Part shown: piece by piece, positions 17,296 to 24,303 of the stretch | How positions within the stretch are numbered: the first letter of the stretch is position 1 | Layout of the letters: every line of letters starts with the position of its first letter | Assembly: GCA_902478455.1 (NCBI GenBank) | Contig: CABSLJ010000010.1 | Location: 1 to 24,303 of the forward strand | Length of the DNA stretch: 24,303 bases | Origin: an uncultured Oscillospiraceae bacterium | GTDB taxonomy: Bacteria > Bacillota > Clostridia > Oscillospirales > Acutalibacteraceae | Reading direction: 5' to 3' | Notes under the pieces: generated by a model | What the model saw: only the letters and a program-made list of their open reading frames with translations | Told to the model about the DNA's origin: nothing | The model's database searches: none | Translations under genes and position numbers: made by a program

Positions 17296-17327
17296 ACAGG
17301 GTCCATCCCAATGAGGAGGGACCCTGT
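17296..17327 (+). promoter_or_regulatory. Perfect 9-bp hairpin enclosing an AGGAGG
   Basis: ACAGGGTCC (17296-17304) is the exact reverse complement of GGACCCTGT (17319-17327), with a 14-base loop. The loop holds most of an AGGAGG ribosome-like site. The sequence ATGAGGAGG recurs just downstream at 17341-17349, where it serves the next gene's ATG at 17357. No T-run directly follows, so a processing or attenuation element is likelier than a terminator. Confidence 0.4.
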
Positions 17328-17356
17328 CGGCAGCATTTTGATGAGGAGGACGCCGT

Positions 17357-20110
17357 ATGACGATTCTCACTCCTGAATATCCGCTGGCAGGAGCGCTCTC
17401 CGCTTCCGGCGGAAGGCTGCGTCTGCCCGTCTCCGGTATGGAGCGGACAGAGGCGATCTGCTTCCGGTTTTGTTCCCGGACGACGGACACGGACGTCACC
17501 CTGACCCTGTGGGAAGGGGAGAGGCCCGCGGCCTGCTTTCCGCTTTCCCTGCTCTGCCTGGCCGCGCCGGCCGGAGAATGGCGTTTCTGCCAGTGGCACT
17601 ATATAGAGGAGGCATATCCGCCCTGTTCGGGGGAGCGGGCCCAATCCGCGCCCGACTGGAGCCGGGTGGATGCGCTGACTCTCGATGCGGCGGACAGGGC
17701 CGCGCCATTTGAAATCCGGGATGTGCAGCTGATGGGGGCCGAAGCCCTCGCGCGGCGCTACCGGACGCTACGGGTTTTTGACGAGCCCGCCGCCCTTGCT
17801 TCCTGCTGCGGATGGTTTGGACGGCCGGAGGAAATGCTGACGCGCTATCTGCGCGCTTACGCCGAGTCTTTTTTTGCTCGGCACGACCGCCTTCTGAAAG
17901 ACCGCGGCCTTGACCAGACGCAATCCCCCGAAGAGGCCGTGCGCCTGCTTTCGGATCTCCGCGGGCGTTACCGCGCGATTTTGCAACGGAATCTGGGGCT
18001 TGACGCCCTGCGCGCGCTCGTGGACTGCGACATCGATTATTCTTCGGAAAGCCGGAACGGCCGCTTCAACTGGTATTCCGTCGGTTGTATTGACCGCCGG
18101 GAGGACGGCTATGTGGTCGAAAAGAAGCTGCTGCGGCTATACGATCAGGTATATACCCCTCTGCTGTTTTTCCGCGCGCCGGAGCAGGGGGAGCGCCGTC
18201 CGACGATTCTCCACCTGTACGGGCACGGGGAGTCGACCTACGCGGACGCGCAGCTGTTCGGCGTGCGCATGGCGCGCCGCGGCTACAACGTATGCATCAC
18301 CGAACCGGCCGGCCAGAACGAACGCTCGGTCTGCAGCCGGGGCAACGACTACCACGGCGGCTTTCCCGGCGCGGTGACCAATCTGGTCGGCGTTGCGGAG
18401 ATGGCCCTCCAAATGCTCGACGCCATGCAGGTTCTCTCCTACCTGTGCGCCCGGCCGGATGTCGACGTCTCACGCATCGGCGCGACAGGCGGCTCAGGCG
18501 GCGGGCAGCAGTCGATGCTCCTGCTGGCGCTTGACGACCGCGTCGCCGCTGCGGGGCTTTCCTCCACGCCCTATATCGCCGCCCGGGAGTACTTCCTGGC
18601 CCATTTCTGCACGGGAGAGGCCGTGCCCGGCTGGATCGCCGAAATGGATGAAAATCTCCTTCTGGCCGCGCAGGCGCCCCGCCCTGTCATCCGCTTTTAC
18701 GCCGAAAAGGACGACGGCGCGCCCTCCCTGGAGCGCATGCTCTCCCGGCACGCGCCCGTGCTGGAGGCCTACCGCCGCGCCGGATGCGAGGGCGGCTTTT
18801 GCGTCGCCGTCCATTCCAGCTACCACGGTTATCCACAACAGGCGCGGGACATCGCCTGCGGCTTTTTCGACCGCGTGTTCCTCGGGGTGGGGGACGGCTC
18901 CCCCGTTCCGGAAGAGGGCATGCCGGCCTCTTTGCCGGACGCCTGTGACTACCGGGTCTATCCAAACGACATCTATCCCATCGAAATCACCCCGCTCGAT
19001 GCGCTCCGCCGGAACCTGCTTACCCGCGGCTACGAGCGGAGGGTCCGGCAGGAGCCCGCGGAACAAAAGAAGACCCTGCGCGCGCTGCTCCATCATCCCC
19101 GGCCCGGCGGGACGTCGGCGCCGCGCCTGCTGTTCGCGGGAAGCGAAGAGACATTTCAGGCGTATTCCCTCCGCCGCATGGTGCTGGAGACCGAGCCGGG
19201 CGTGGCCGTGCCCTTTTTCCTCCTCAACCCGGGCGGAAAGAAACTGGTGGCCGGACTCGGCGCCATGGGCAAAAACAGCCTCTTGGGCGACCCGTTGACC
19301 GACGCCTTTCTGCATGCCGACTGCGCCGTCCTGCTGCCCGACCTGCGCGGCGTGGGGGAGACCTTCTGGCCCATGCAGCCGCTGACCGCTCCCTCGGGCG
19401 CGGAAATCATCATCGGGGAGAGCGGAGAATACCTCGCGCTGCAGGACAGCGAGCTTCACAACACGGCGCTGCTGCTTGGAAGCTCCGCGCTGGGCATGTG
19501 GCTGCACGACCTTGATGGCCTGATCCGCTTCGCGGCGGAGGAGCTGGGGTTCCATACCCTGTCTGTATGGGGCAGGGGAGCCTTCGGCCTGGCCGCTCTG
19601 CTGGCGGGCATCCTCAATGACCGCGTCGGCGGCGTCCTGTGCGACTGCGCGCCGGCGAGCTTTTTCCATTCCTGCGCAGCCGGCGTCTTCGGCTTTCGCA
19701 GTCAGATGGACCCCTACACCATGCTTGCCGAATATCTGGAGCCTCACAGCACGGGAAAGGAGCTGATCTTCCGCCTGCGGGGAGAGAAGGAGGAAAAATT
19801 CCCCTACCTTTACGGGCGGTCCCGAATGGCGGGCGCGCTCCTGCCGCAGCTGCTCTCCAGAGTGGGGGATATTCCCGACCTCGCAGCGCTGGCCGCCCCC
19901 AAGCGGCTGCTGTTCCGCCGCCCCATGGATCTGGACGGAAGATATCTCGACTGGTCCCGCGCGGCGAATCTGTTTGTCCACGCGCAGCGGGCCTACCGGG
20001 CGGCGGGCGCGGAAGACCGCATACGTCTCTGCCATTTTCTCAACGCCTACAGCCTTCCCCTCACGGCGCGGGAGTGCGTGGGGGAATTTATACGGGAGGA
20101 TTCCATATGA
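17357..20110 (+). CDS. Cytosolic paralogue of the surface double alpha/beta-hydrolase
   Basis: This 917-residue protein starts at an ATG 8 bases after AGGAGG. It matches the preceding giant protein over one N-terminal beta-sandwich (about 10-140) and both hydrolase domains. It lacks the signal peptide, the second and third beta-sandwiches, the stalk repeats and the wall anchor, so it is presumably cytoplasmic. The active-site set is intact in the first hydrolase domain: GHGES, Ser380 in GGSGGGQQSM, Asp452 or Asp453 in AEKDDG, and His490 in YHGYPQ. In the second domain the nucleophile position is Ala742 (RGAFG), so this half appears catalytically dead, as in the surface copy. It would remove ester groups from imported oligosaccharides after the surface enzyme has worked on the polymer (inference). 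Its stop overlaps the next gene's ATG by 4 bases. Confidence 0.85.
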   Translation: MTILTPEYPLAGALSASGGRLRLPVSGMERTEAICFRFCSRTTDTDVTLTLWEGERPAACFPLSLLCLAAPAGEWRFCQWHYIEEAYPPCSGERAQSAPDWSRVDALTLDAADRAAPFEIRDVQLMGAEALARRYRTLRVFDEPAALASCCGWFGRPEEMLTRYLRAYAESFFARHDRLLKDRGLDQTQSPEEAVRLLSDLRGRYRAILQRNLGLDALRALVDCDIDYSSESRNGRFNWYSVGCIDRREDGYVVEKKLLRLYDQVYTPLLFFRAPEQGERRPTILHLYGHGESTYADAQLFGVRMARRGYNVCITEPAGQNERSVCSRGNDYHGGFPGAVTNLVGVAEMALQMLDAMQVLSYLCARPDVDVSRIGATGGSGGGQQSMLLLALDDRVAAAGLSSTPYIAAREYFLAHFCTGEAVPGWIAEMDENLLLAAQAPRPVIRFYAEKDDGAPSLERMLSRHAPVLEAYRRAGCEGGFCVAVHSSYHGYPQQARDIACGFFDRVFLGVGDGSPVPEEGMPASLPDACDYRVYPNDIYPIEITPLDALRRNLLTRGYERRVRQEPAEQKKTLRALLHHPRPGGTSAPRLLFAGSEETFQAYSLRRMVLETEPGVAVPFFLLNPGGKKLVAGLGAMGKNSLLGDPLTDAFLHADCAVLLPDLRGVGETFWPMQPLTAPSGAEIIIGESGEYLALQDSELHNTALLLGSSALGMWLHDLDGLIRFAAEELGFHTLSVWGRGAFGLAALLAGILNDRVGGVLCDCAPASFFHSCAAGVFGFRSQMDPYTMLAEYLEPHSTGKELIFRLRGEKEEKFPYLYGRSRMAGALLPQLLSRVGDIPDLAALAAPKRLLFRRPMDLDGRYLDWSRAANLFVHAQRAYRAAGAEDRIRLCHFLNAYSLPLTARECVGEFIREDSI

Positions 20111-22038
20111 CCTATATTCTGAGAGCGGCCGTTCACGAGGACCAGTGGGAACGCCAGCTGGCCGATATCCTGTCCCTTTCCCAAAAGGCGGGCATCGGCG
20201 AGGTGATGCTGATGGAACAGTCCCACCAGATCATGATGGCCCCCTATCCCATGGAAAAGCACGAGCGCATGGCGGAAATCTACCGGCGGATGGCCGAGCT
20301 TCTGCGCCAAAACGGGATTGTATTCAGTATCAATATGGCCACGGTGGTCGGGCACTCGGAGTCCCCCGTCCCTCAGGACCACCGGTTGCCCTTTGGGCGG
20401 TTTGTGGGGGACGATCTCAAGGAACGCAGCGCCGTCTACTGCATCACCGATCCCGCCTGGCAGGATTACACGGCGCGGGTGTGCGCCCTCTATGCCCGCA
20501 GCCGCCCGAAAAAGCTCATGATCGACGACGACTTCCGCAGCTTAAACCACACCGCGCGGTTCGGCTGCTTCTGTGAAAACCACGCCCGGCTGGTGTCCGA
20601 GCGATTGGGCGAGCCACTTACGAGCCGGCAGCTGCTGGATTTTGTCTGCGGAAACGATGAAAAAAGCCTGCTTGTCCGCAAATTGTGGACGGAAGTGAAC
20701 TTTGAAGCCCAGCTTTCGGCCGCCCGAAAAATAGAACAGGCGGTGCATGCAGTCGATCCGGAGGTCCAGGTCGGCCTGATGAATTCGGGCGAATGCAGCC
20801 ACTCCTTACAGGGGCGCGACATGCCCCGTCTGCTTCGCGCCTTTGCCGGGGAGAAACATCGTCCGCTCACCCGTCCGGCCGGCGGAAGCTACAGCGACGG
20901 TCTGCATGAGACGGTGATCGAGTACCATCAGCTGCCCGCCCTGAGCTACCACGCGGCGGGCGGTGAGGCGGTCCATTGCGTCAGCGAAATCGAAAACTGG
21001 CCGTGCACCCTGCGCACCAAGAGCATGCGGGAGACCCTGCTGCAAATGCAGCTGCACGCGCTGCTGGGTTCTGACGACCTGACGCTCAACCTGTTTGATT
21101 ACCTGGCAACGCCCTATGACAACGAACCGGCGGTCATCCGTACCATACGGGAAAGCCGCCCCTCGGTGGAAGCGATTGCGGCCGCCCGCAAGGGCAAGGA
21201 GCTCACGGGGATCGGACTGCCGTGGAAAAAGGACGCCGCCCTTTGCCAGGTTAACCGGACCGGCGGGGTGGGAGGCGTCTTACCCCGCCGGCCGCTCGAC
21301 CTGCTCTTGCCCATCCTGGGCGTTCCCACCCAGTTTGCCCCCGCCGCCGTCAACGCGATTGAAGGGGACGACATTCTCTGCTACAGCGATGAGGAACTGA
21401 AAACGCTCTTGAGCGGCGGCTTGCTGCTGGGGCCGTACGCCGCCGGGCATCTGTGCCAAAGGGGCTATGCGGATCTGATCGGCTGCCGGGTCGGCGGCAG
21501 GCTGACCGAGCCGGTGTTTGAAAAACTGCACGACGCCCGCTTTGCCGGCGGATTTGAGAACCTGCTGCTTCCCACCAACTGGTTCCGGCTGTGGAGCGAG
21601 GGAACGCCCCTTCTTCAACTGGAGCCGCTGCCCGGGGCTTTTTCGGGATCGCTGCTCGTAGGGGAGGATAAAACTCCCGTCTGCCCGGGAACGGTTTTGT
21701 ATGAAAATGAGCTCGGCGGCAAAGTCTGCACTCTTGCCGTGCCGGTGCACCGGCTCAATTGGCTGTTCCGCGCCAGAGGCGGCCAGCTTTCGGCCGTCTT
21801 CCGCTGGATGGGCGCCGAGGGACTCCCCATCCTGGAGGACAGCCCCGACGTCGCCCCCTTCTGTTATGTGGACGGCGAGACCGGAGAAGGGCTTTTGGCC
21901 CTCGTCAACTGCGGATTGGACGATCAGCCGGTTTCGCTGCGGTTTGCGCCGGAACTGCGCGACCTCTTTACCGGAAAGCCCGCGGGTGACATCCTGCTGC
22001 CGCCGGTGTCGGCCCGCTTCTATTTGTTCCAAAGCTGA
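20107..22038 (+). CDS. Putative glycoside hydrolase with GATase-1-like domain (second)
   Basis: This 643-residue protein starts at the ATG at 20107, embedded in the previous stop (ATGA), behind a GGGAGGA site at 20095-20101. The open frame extends upstream only as a shadow inside the previous gene. Residues 1 to about 360 look like a TIM barrel. The strand KKLMIDDDFRSL carries Asp140-142 and is followed by GCFCENH (Cys154, Cys156, His159), parallel to the CYCEQC cluster of the putative hydrolase at 5623-7638. Later come VGLMNSGECSH and VSEIENWPCT (Glu294, Glu296), where a glycosidase acid could lie, and the lysine-serine pair RTKSM. From about residue 370 to 460 a GATase-1-like domain is probable (ILCYSDEELKTLLSGGLLLG). 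The C-terminal 80 residues look like a beta domain. No signal peptide is visible. It is probably a cytoplasmic glycosidase; family and substrate are not recognised. Confidence 0.75.
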   Translation: MTYILRAAVHEDQWERQLADILSLSQKAGIGEVMLMEQSHQIMMAPYPMEKHERMAEIYRRMAELLRQNGIVFSINMATVVGHSESPVPQDHRLPFGRFVGDDLKERSAVYCITDPAWQDYTARVCALYARSRPKKLMIDDDFRSLNHTARFGCFCENHARLVSERLGEPLTSRQLLDFVCGNDEKSLLVRKLWTEVNFEAQLSAARKIEQAVHAVDPEVQVGLMNSGECSHSLQGRDMPRLLRAFAGEKHRPLTRPAGGSYSDGLHETVIEYHQLPALSYHAAGGEAVHCVSEIENWPCTLRTKSMRETLLQMQLHALLGSDDLTLNLFDYLATPYDNEPAVIRTIRESRPSVEAIAAARKGKELTGIGLPWKKDAALCQVNRTGGVGGVLPRRPLDLLLPILGVPTQFAPAAVNAIEGDDILCYSDEELKTLLSGGLLLGPYAAGHLCQRGYADLIGCRVGGRLTEPVFEKLHDARFAGGFENLLLPTNWFRLWSEGTPLLQLEPLPGAFSGSLLVGEDKTPVCPGTVLYENELGGKVCTLAVPVHRLNWLFRARGGQLSAVFRWMGAEGLPILEDSPDVAPFCYVDGETGEGLLALVNCGLDDQPVSLRFAPELRDLFTGKPAGDILLPPVSARFYLFQS

Positions 22039-22044
22039 GATGAC

Positions 22045-22050
22045 AGGGGG
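22045..22050 (+). promoter_or_regulatory. Ribosome binding site supporting a TTG start
   Basis: AGGGGG ends 9 bases before the TTG at 22060. No nearby in-frame ATG or GTG would keep the conserved TGRERLLATLRGE opening of this family, so TTG is the likely start. Confidence 0.65.
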
Positions 22051-22059
22051 TGCCTTCCT

Positions 22060-23199
22060 TTGACCGGAAGAGAGAGACTGCTTGCAACCCTGCGCGGCGA
22101 GCTGCCCGACCGGGTTCCCGTCAGCCTGTTTGTGCAGGAGGAATTCCTTTCCTGCCTGTATCCGGGTCGGCCCGTCAGCCGTGTGACCGATGCTGTCGCC
22201 TGCGCGCGGCGGTTCGGCTTTGACGTCATGACGCGGGACAACGCCTTCGCCGTTCCCTATTATCTTCAGCGCTCCTATCCCGGCTGGGAGGTTTCCCGTT
22301 CGGAAATCCGTGCGCGCGGCATGTACTATCAGACGGTGGAAATCAAAACCCCGTCCGGCGCGCTCAGGCAGGTTCAGGGCGGACCGGATGCGGGCGCGCT
22401 GGTGTCGGGCGTGCATCTGTCCACCCTGGAATACCTCCTGCGGGGAGACCGCGAGCTGGAGATTTTTTTGAAGCATGTGCCCCGTTTGGATTTGGACACC
22501 CTGGGTCAGATGCGGGAAAAGTGCCGCCGGGACCGGGAGGAGATCGGGCAGGCGGGAATCAGCGTCCCCTGGGGGAGCGGCGGCGTCTTCAACCAGGCCG
22601 CTTCCCTGCGCAATGTCACCGACCTCCTGACCGACGCCTACACCCGCCCGGACGTCTACCGCGCGCTGATGGGCAAGGTGGCCGATCTGACCGTAGAGAC
22701 CGATTATGCGCTGGCGATGGCCAACGGAGACGCCGTGGGCGTCGGCGGCAATTTGGCCAACGGGGCGATGGTGGGCGTAGACTTTTTCCGCCGGTACATC
22801 CTTCCCTATGAAAAACAGCTGCTGGCGGCCATCGGGTCGGCCGGAGCCTTCACCGTCTACCACAATTGCGGGTCGGCCGCGCAGCTGATGCCGTGCTACG
22901 CCGAGCTCTGTCCCGACGCCTGGGAAACGGTCGCCGCCCCGCCGCGCGGGGACAACGACCTCGCGTCGGCAAAGGCGGCGCTGGGGGAAAGGATGACCCT
23001 CATCGGCAATCTGGATCAGGTGTCCTTTCTCAAGCGAGCCTCCACGGAAGAGATCGCGCGGGAGGTGGAGCGGACGGTATCCGCCGGAAAGTCCGGGGGA
23101 CGCTACATCTTCGCCTGTTCAGACTATCTGGAGGCGGACACGCCGTTTGAAAACATCGAAACCATGGTGGAAGCCGCCGTCGCGTGCGGCGGTTATTGA
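22060..23199 (+). CDS. URO-D-fold methyltransferase-like protein (third of three)
   Basis: This 379-residue member of the uroporphyrinogen decarboxylase superfamily starts at TTG, 21 bases after the previous stop. The opening TGRERLLATLRGELPDRVPV is the standard MtaA/URO-D-like start. The haem-enzyme RQAGR motif is absent. It has the fullest zinc-site set of the three copies here: His268 and Cys270 in YHNCG, and Cys353 in FACSDY. GNLDQVSF corresponds to the GNVDP region of corrinoid methyltransferases. That makes it the best candidate of the trio for true zinc-dependent methyl transfer to a thiol or corrinoid, but neither a corrinoid protein nor a reductive activase lies in the window. Its neighbours are a putative glycosidase and a GH29 fucosidase-like gene, so the acceptor or donor is probably derived from the glycan (inference). 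Confidence 0.83.
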   Translation: MTGRERLLATLRGELPDRVPVSLFVQEEFLSCLYPGRPVSRVTDAVACARRFGFDVMTRDNAFAVPYYLQRSYPGWEVSRSEIRARGMYYQTVEIKTPSGALRQVQGGPDAGALVSGVHLSTLEYLLRGDRELEIFLKHVPRLDLDTLGQMREKCRRDREEIGQAGISVPWGSGGVFNQAASLRNVTDLLTDAYTRPDVYRALMGKVADLTVETDYALAMANGDAVGVGGNLANGAMVGVDFFRRYILPYEKQLLAAIGSAGAFTVYHNCGSAAQLMPCYAELCPDAWETVAAPPRGDNDLASAKAALGERMTLIGNLDQVSFLKRASTEEIAREVERTVSAGKSGGRYIFACSDYLEADTPFENIETMVEAAVACGGY

Positions 23200-23218
23200 T
23201 AGAAAAGGAGTGAGCGGT

Positions 23219-24303
23219 ATGCAGCCGGTTCCGGCGCCCTATATCGCCGATTTTGAACAGCTTGGCCTGGGACTGTTCCTTCACGTGGGTCCCTATACGC
23301 GCTATGAACACGGGGAATGGGCCTACAAGCTCGGCGCCGTCCCAAAGGAGCGGTACGAGCAGGACGCCCGTTCGACAGACTGGAGCGGTTTTGACCTGCG
23401 TCCCCTCCTGCGCACGGCCAAAGAAGCCGGCATGCGCTACGCGGTGCTGACCGCCCGCCATTGCGACGGCTTTTCTCTTTACGATACCCGCGGCCTCAGC
23501 GATTATGACGTCATGCACACCCCAAACGGTCGGGACCTCGTGGCCGAGTTTGTCTCCCTCTGCCGGGAGGCGGGGCTTGTTCCCTTCCTGTATCATGCCG
23601 CGCTCGACTGGCGCGAGCCCTCTTTTGAACAGAATTTTGCCGCCTACCAGAAATATCTGCGCGCTTCGGTCGAGCTGCTGTGCACGCGCTACGGGAAGCT
23701 CGGCGGTCTGTGGTTTGACGGCGTCTGGAGCCGCCCGCTGGCCGCATGGGACCTGGACGCTCTCTTCGGCATGGTCCGCCGCCATCAGCCGGAGGCTGTT
23801 CTCATCAACAATACCGGCCTGCGGGCCCAGGGGGTGACCGTCCATCCGGAAATCGACTGCGTCACCTTTGAGCAGGGGAATCCCCGGCCGGTGCAGCGGG
23901 AGGGCGCGACCAAATATCTGGCCGGAGAGGTGTGCTGCCCTATGAACAAGCACTGGGGCCTGGCGCGCGACTGCGATTACAAATCGGTCCGCGCGCTCCT
24001 TTCGGCCGCCTTCGGCTGCCGCCGCGCGGGACTCAATCTCCTTTTGAATGCCAGCCCCGACCTTTCGGGCGGCGTTCCCGCCGTTCAGCGGGGTCTGCTC
24101 GAGGAGATGGGCAAATCCCTGCGGGCCGCATCCACCTCCTTTTACACCGGGAGGCCGTGCGGGGTGGAGAGCGCCGGCAGCAGTTTCGCGCTGAAAACGC
24201 CGGAGGGGAACCTGACCTTGTTTGTGGATAACATCGACACCTACGGCAACATGAACGTCATGCTCCCGCCCCTCAAAAGCTTCTGCGCTTTTTCCGGCGT
24301 GAC
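23219..24303 (+). CDS. GH29 alpha-L-fucosidase-like protein, 3' end cut off
   Basis: The frame opens at an ATG at 23219 behind AAAAGGAG and stays open to the window end, giving 361 complete codons of an unfinished gene. It matches GH29 alpha-L-fucosidases. LGLGLFLHVGPYTRYEHGEW is the family's first active-site segment (usually FGxFxHWGxYS followed by a W/Y strand). TARHCDGFSLYDT, with His81, corresponds to the AKHHDGF motif, here with Cys82 at the second His. GGLWFDGVW carries the expected nucleophile Asp167, and NLLLNASPDLSGGVP is the conserved LLNxxPxxDG-like segment. The acid/base residue varies in this family and is not certain. No signal peptide is seen, so it should act in the cytoplasm on imported fucosylated oligosaccharides. 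The substituted second His suggests a divergent subgroup. Confidence 0.88.
   Translation, partial: MQPVPAPYIADFEQLGLGLFLHVGPYTRYEHGEWAYKLGAVPKERYEQDARSTDWSGFDLRPLLRTAKEAGMRYAVLTARHCDGFSLYDTRGLSDYDVMHTPNGRDLVAEFVSLCREAGLVPFLYHAALDWREPSFEQNFAAYQKYLRASVELLCTRYGKLGGLWFDGVWSRPLAAWDLDALFGMVRRHQPEAVLINNTGLRAQGVTVHPEIDCVTFEQGNPRPVQREGATKYLAGEVCCPMNKHWGLARDCDYKSVRALLSAAFGCRRAGLNLLLNASPDLSGGVPAVQRGLLEEMGKSLRAASTSFYTGRPCGVESAGSSFALKTPEGNLTLFVDNIDTYGNMNVMLPPLKSFCAFSGV

Noticed and set aside
14426..17644. A 1072-codon open frame on the minus strand opposite the giant surface protein
   Set aside because: It mirrors a coding strand rich in GC, has low-complexity composition with no recognisable domain, and the + strand protein has clear domains throughout. 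It is a shadow frame.
18494..20035. Other long minus-strand frames (also at 9308-10783, 13037-14419, 21280-22863 and 6082-7185)
   Set aside because: Each lies wholly opposite a well-supported + strand gene and shows no domain or plausible ribosome site. GC-rich coding sequence often leaves the antisense frame open.
19639..20106. Upstream extension of the 20107 gene
   Set aside because: The extension overlaps the end of the cytosolic hydrolase in another frame and translates to low-complexity sequence. The ATGA junction at 20107 with a ribosome site is a better start.
22040..22063. Seven-codon frame overlapping the TTG start at 22060
   Set aside because: It is very short, with no ribosome site of its own in good position and no sign of function; likely chance.
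1..24303. CRISPR arrays, tRNA/rRNA genes, insertion sequences, phage genes, transcription regulators
   Set aside because: No regularly spaced repeats, RNA-gene signatures, transposase motifs or helix-turn-helix regulators were seen on either strand.

Overview
The window is a GC-rich segment (about 60% by eye) in which all fourteen supported genes lie on the + strand. Many are packed tightly, with ATGA stop/start overlaps, strong AGGAGG-type ribosome binding sites and two TTG starts. One giant protein has a signal peptide at its N-terminus and, at its C-terminus, a Ser/Thr-rich linker, a QPSTG motif, a hydrophobic helix and a basic tail. Together these suggest a Gram-positive, clostridial-type bacterium, possibly a high-GC gut member such as the Oscillospiraceae. 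No ribosomal or taxonomic marker is present, so this is inference. The locus reads as a carbohydrate (glycan) utilisation cluster; both ends run off the window.

Layout. (1) 2-2909: the end of a family-1 solute-binding protein, a terminator-like hairpin, then two MalF/MalG-type permeases. No ATPase is visible. (2) 2935-7638: a URO-D-fold methyltransferase-like protein, then three overlapping genes: a transglutaminase-like protein, a CutC-family TIM barrel and a putative glycoside hydrolase with a GATase-1-like domain. (3) 7712-11152: a DUF4838-type glycosidase-like protein fused to an FG-GAP/PQQ-like propeller. (4) 11237-12301: a second URO-D-fold protein. (5) 12395-20110: a 1627-residue secreted, apparently wall-anchored double alpha/beta-hydrolase, followed directly by its 917-residue paralogue with no signal peptide or anchor. 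(6) 20107-24303: a second putative glycoside hydrolase, a third URO-D-fold protein, and a GH29 alpha-L-fucosidase-like gene cut by the window end.

How the genes may work together (inference). The surface esterase-like protein would bind and partly de-esterify a glycan outside the cell, and the ABC importer would bring in oligosaccharides. The enzymes without export signals (cytosolic esterase paralogue, DUF4838 protein, two TIM-barrel hydrolases, GH29) would finish breakdown inside. The three URO-D-fold proteins carry none of the haem-pathway signature. They have variable zinc-site residues like those of corrinoid/thiol methyltransferases, so removal or handling of a methyl group from the substrate is a testable idea. 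No regulator, mobile element, tRNA, rRNA or CRISPR array was seen.
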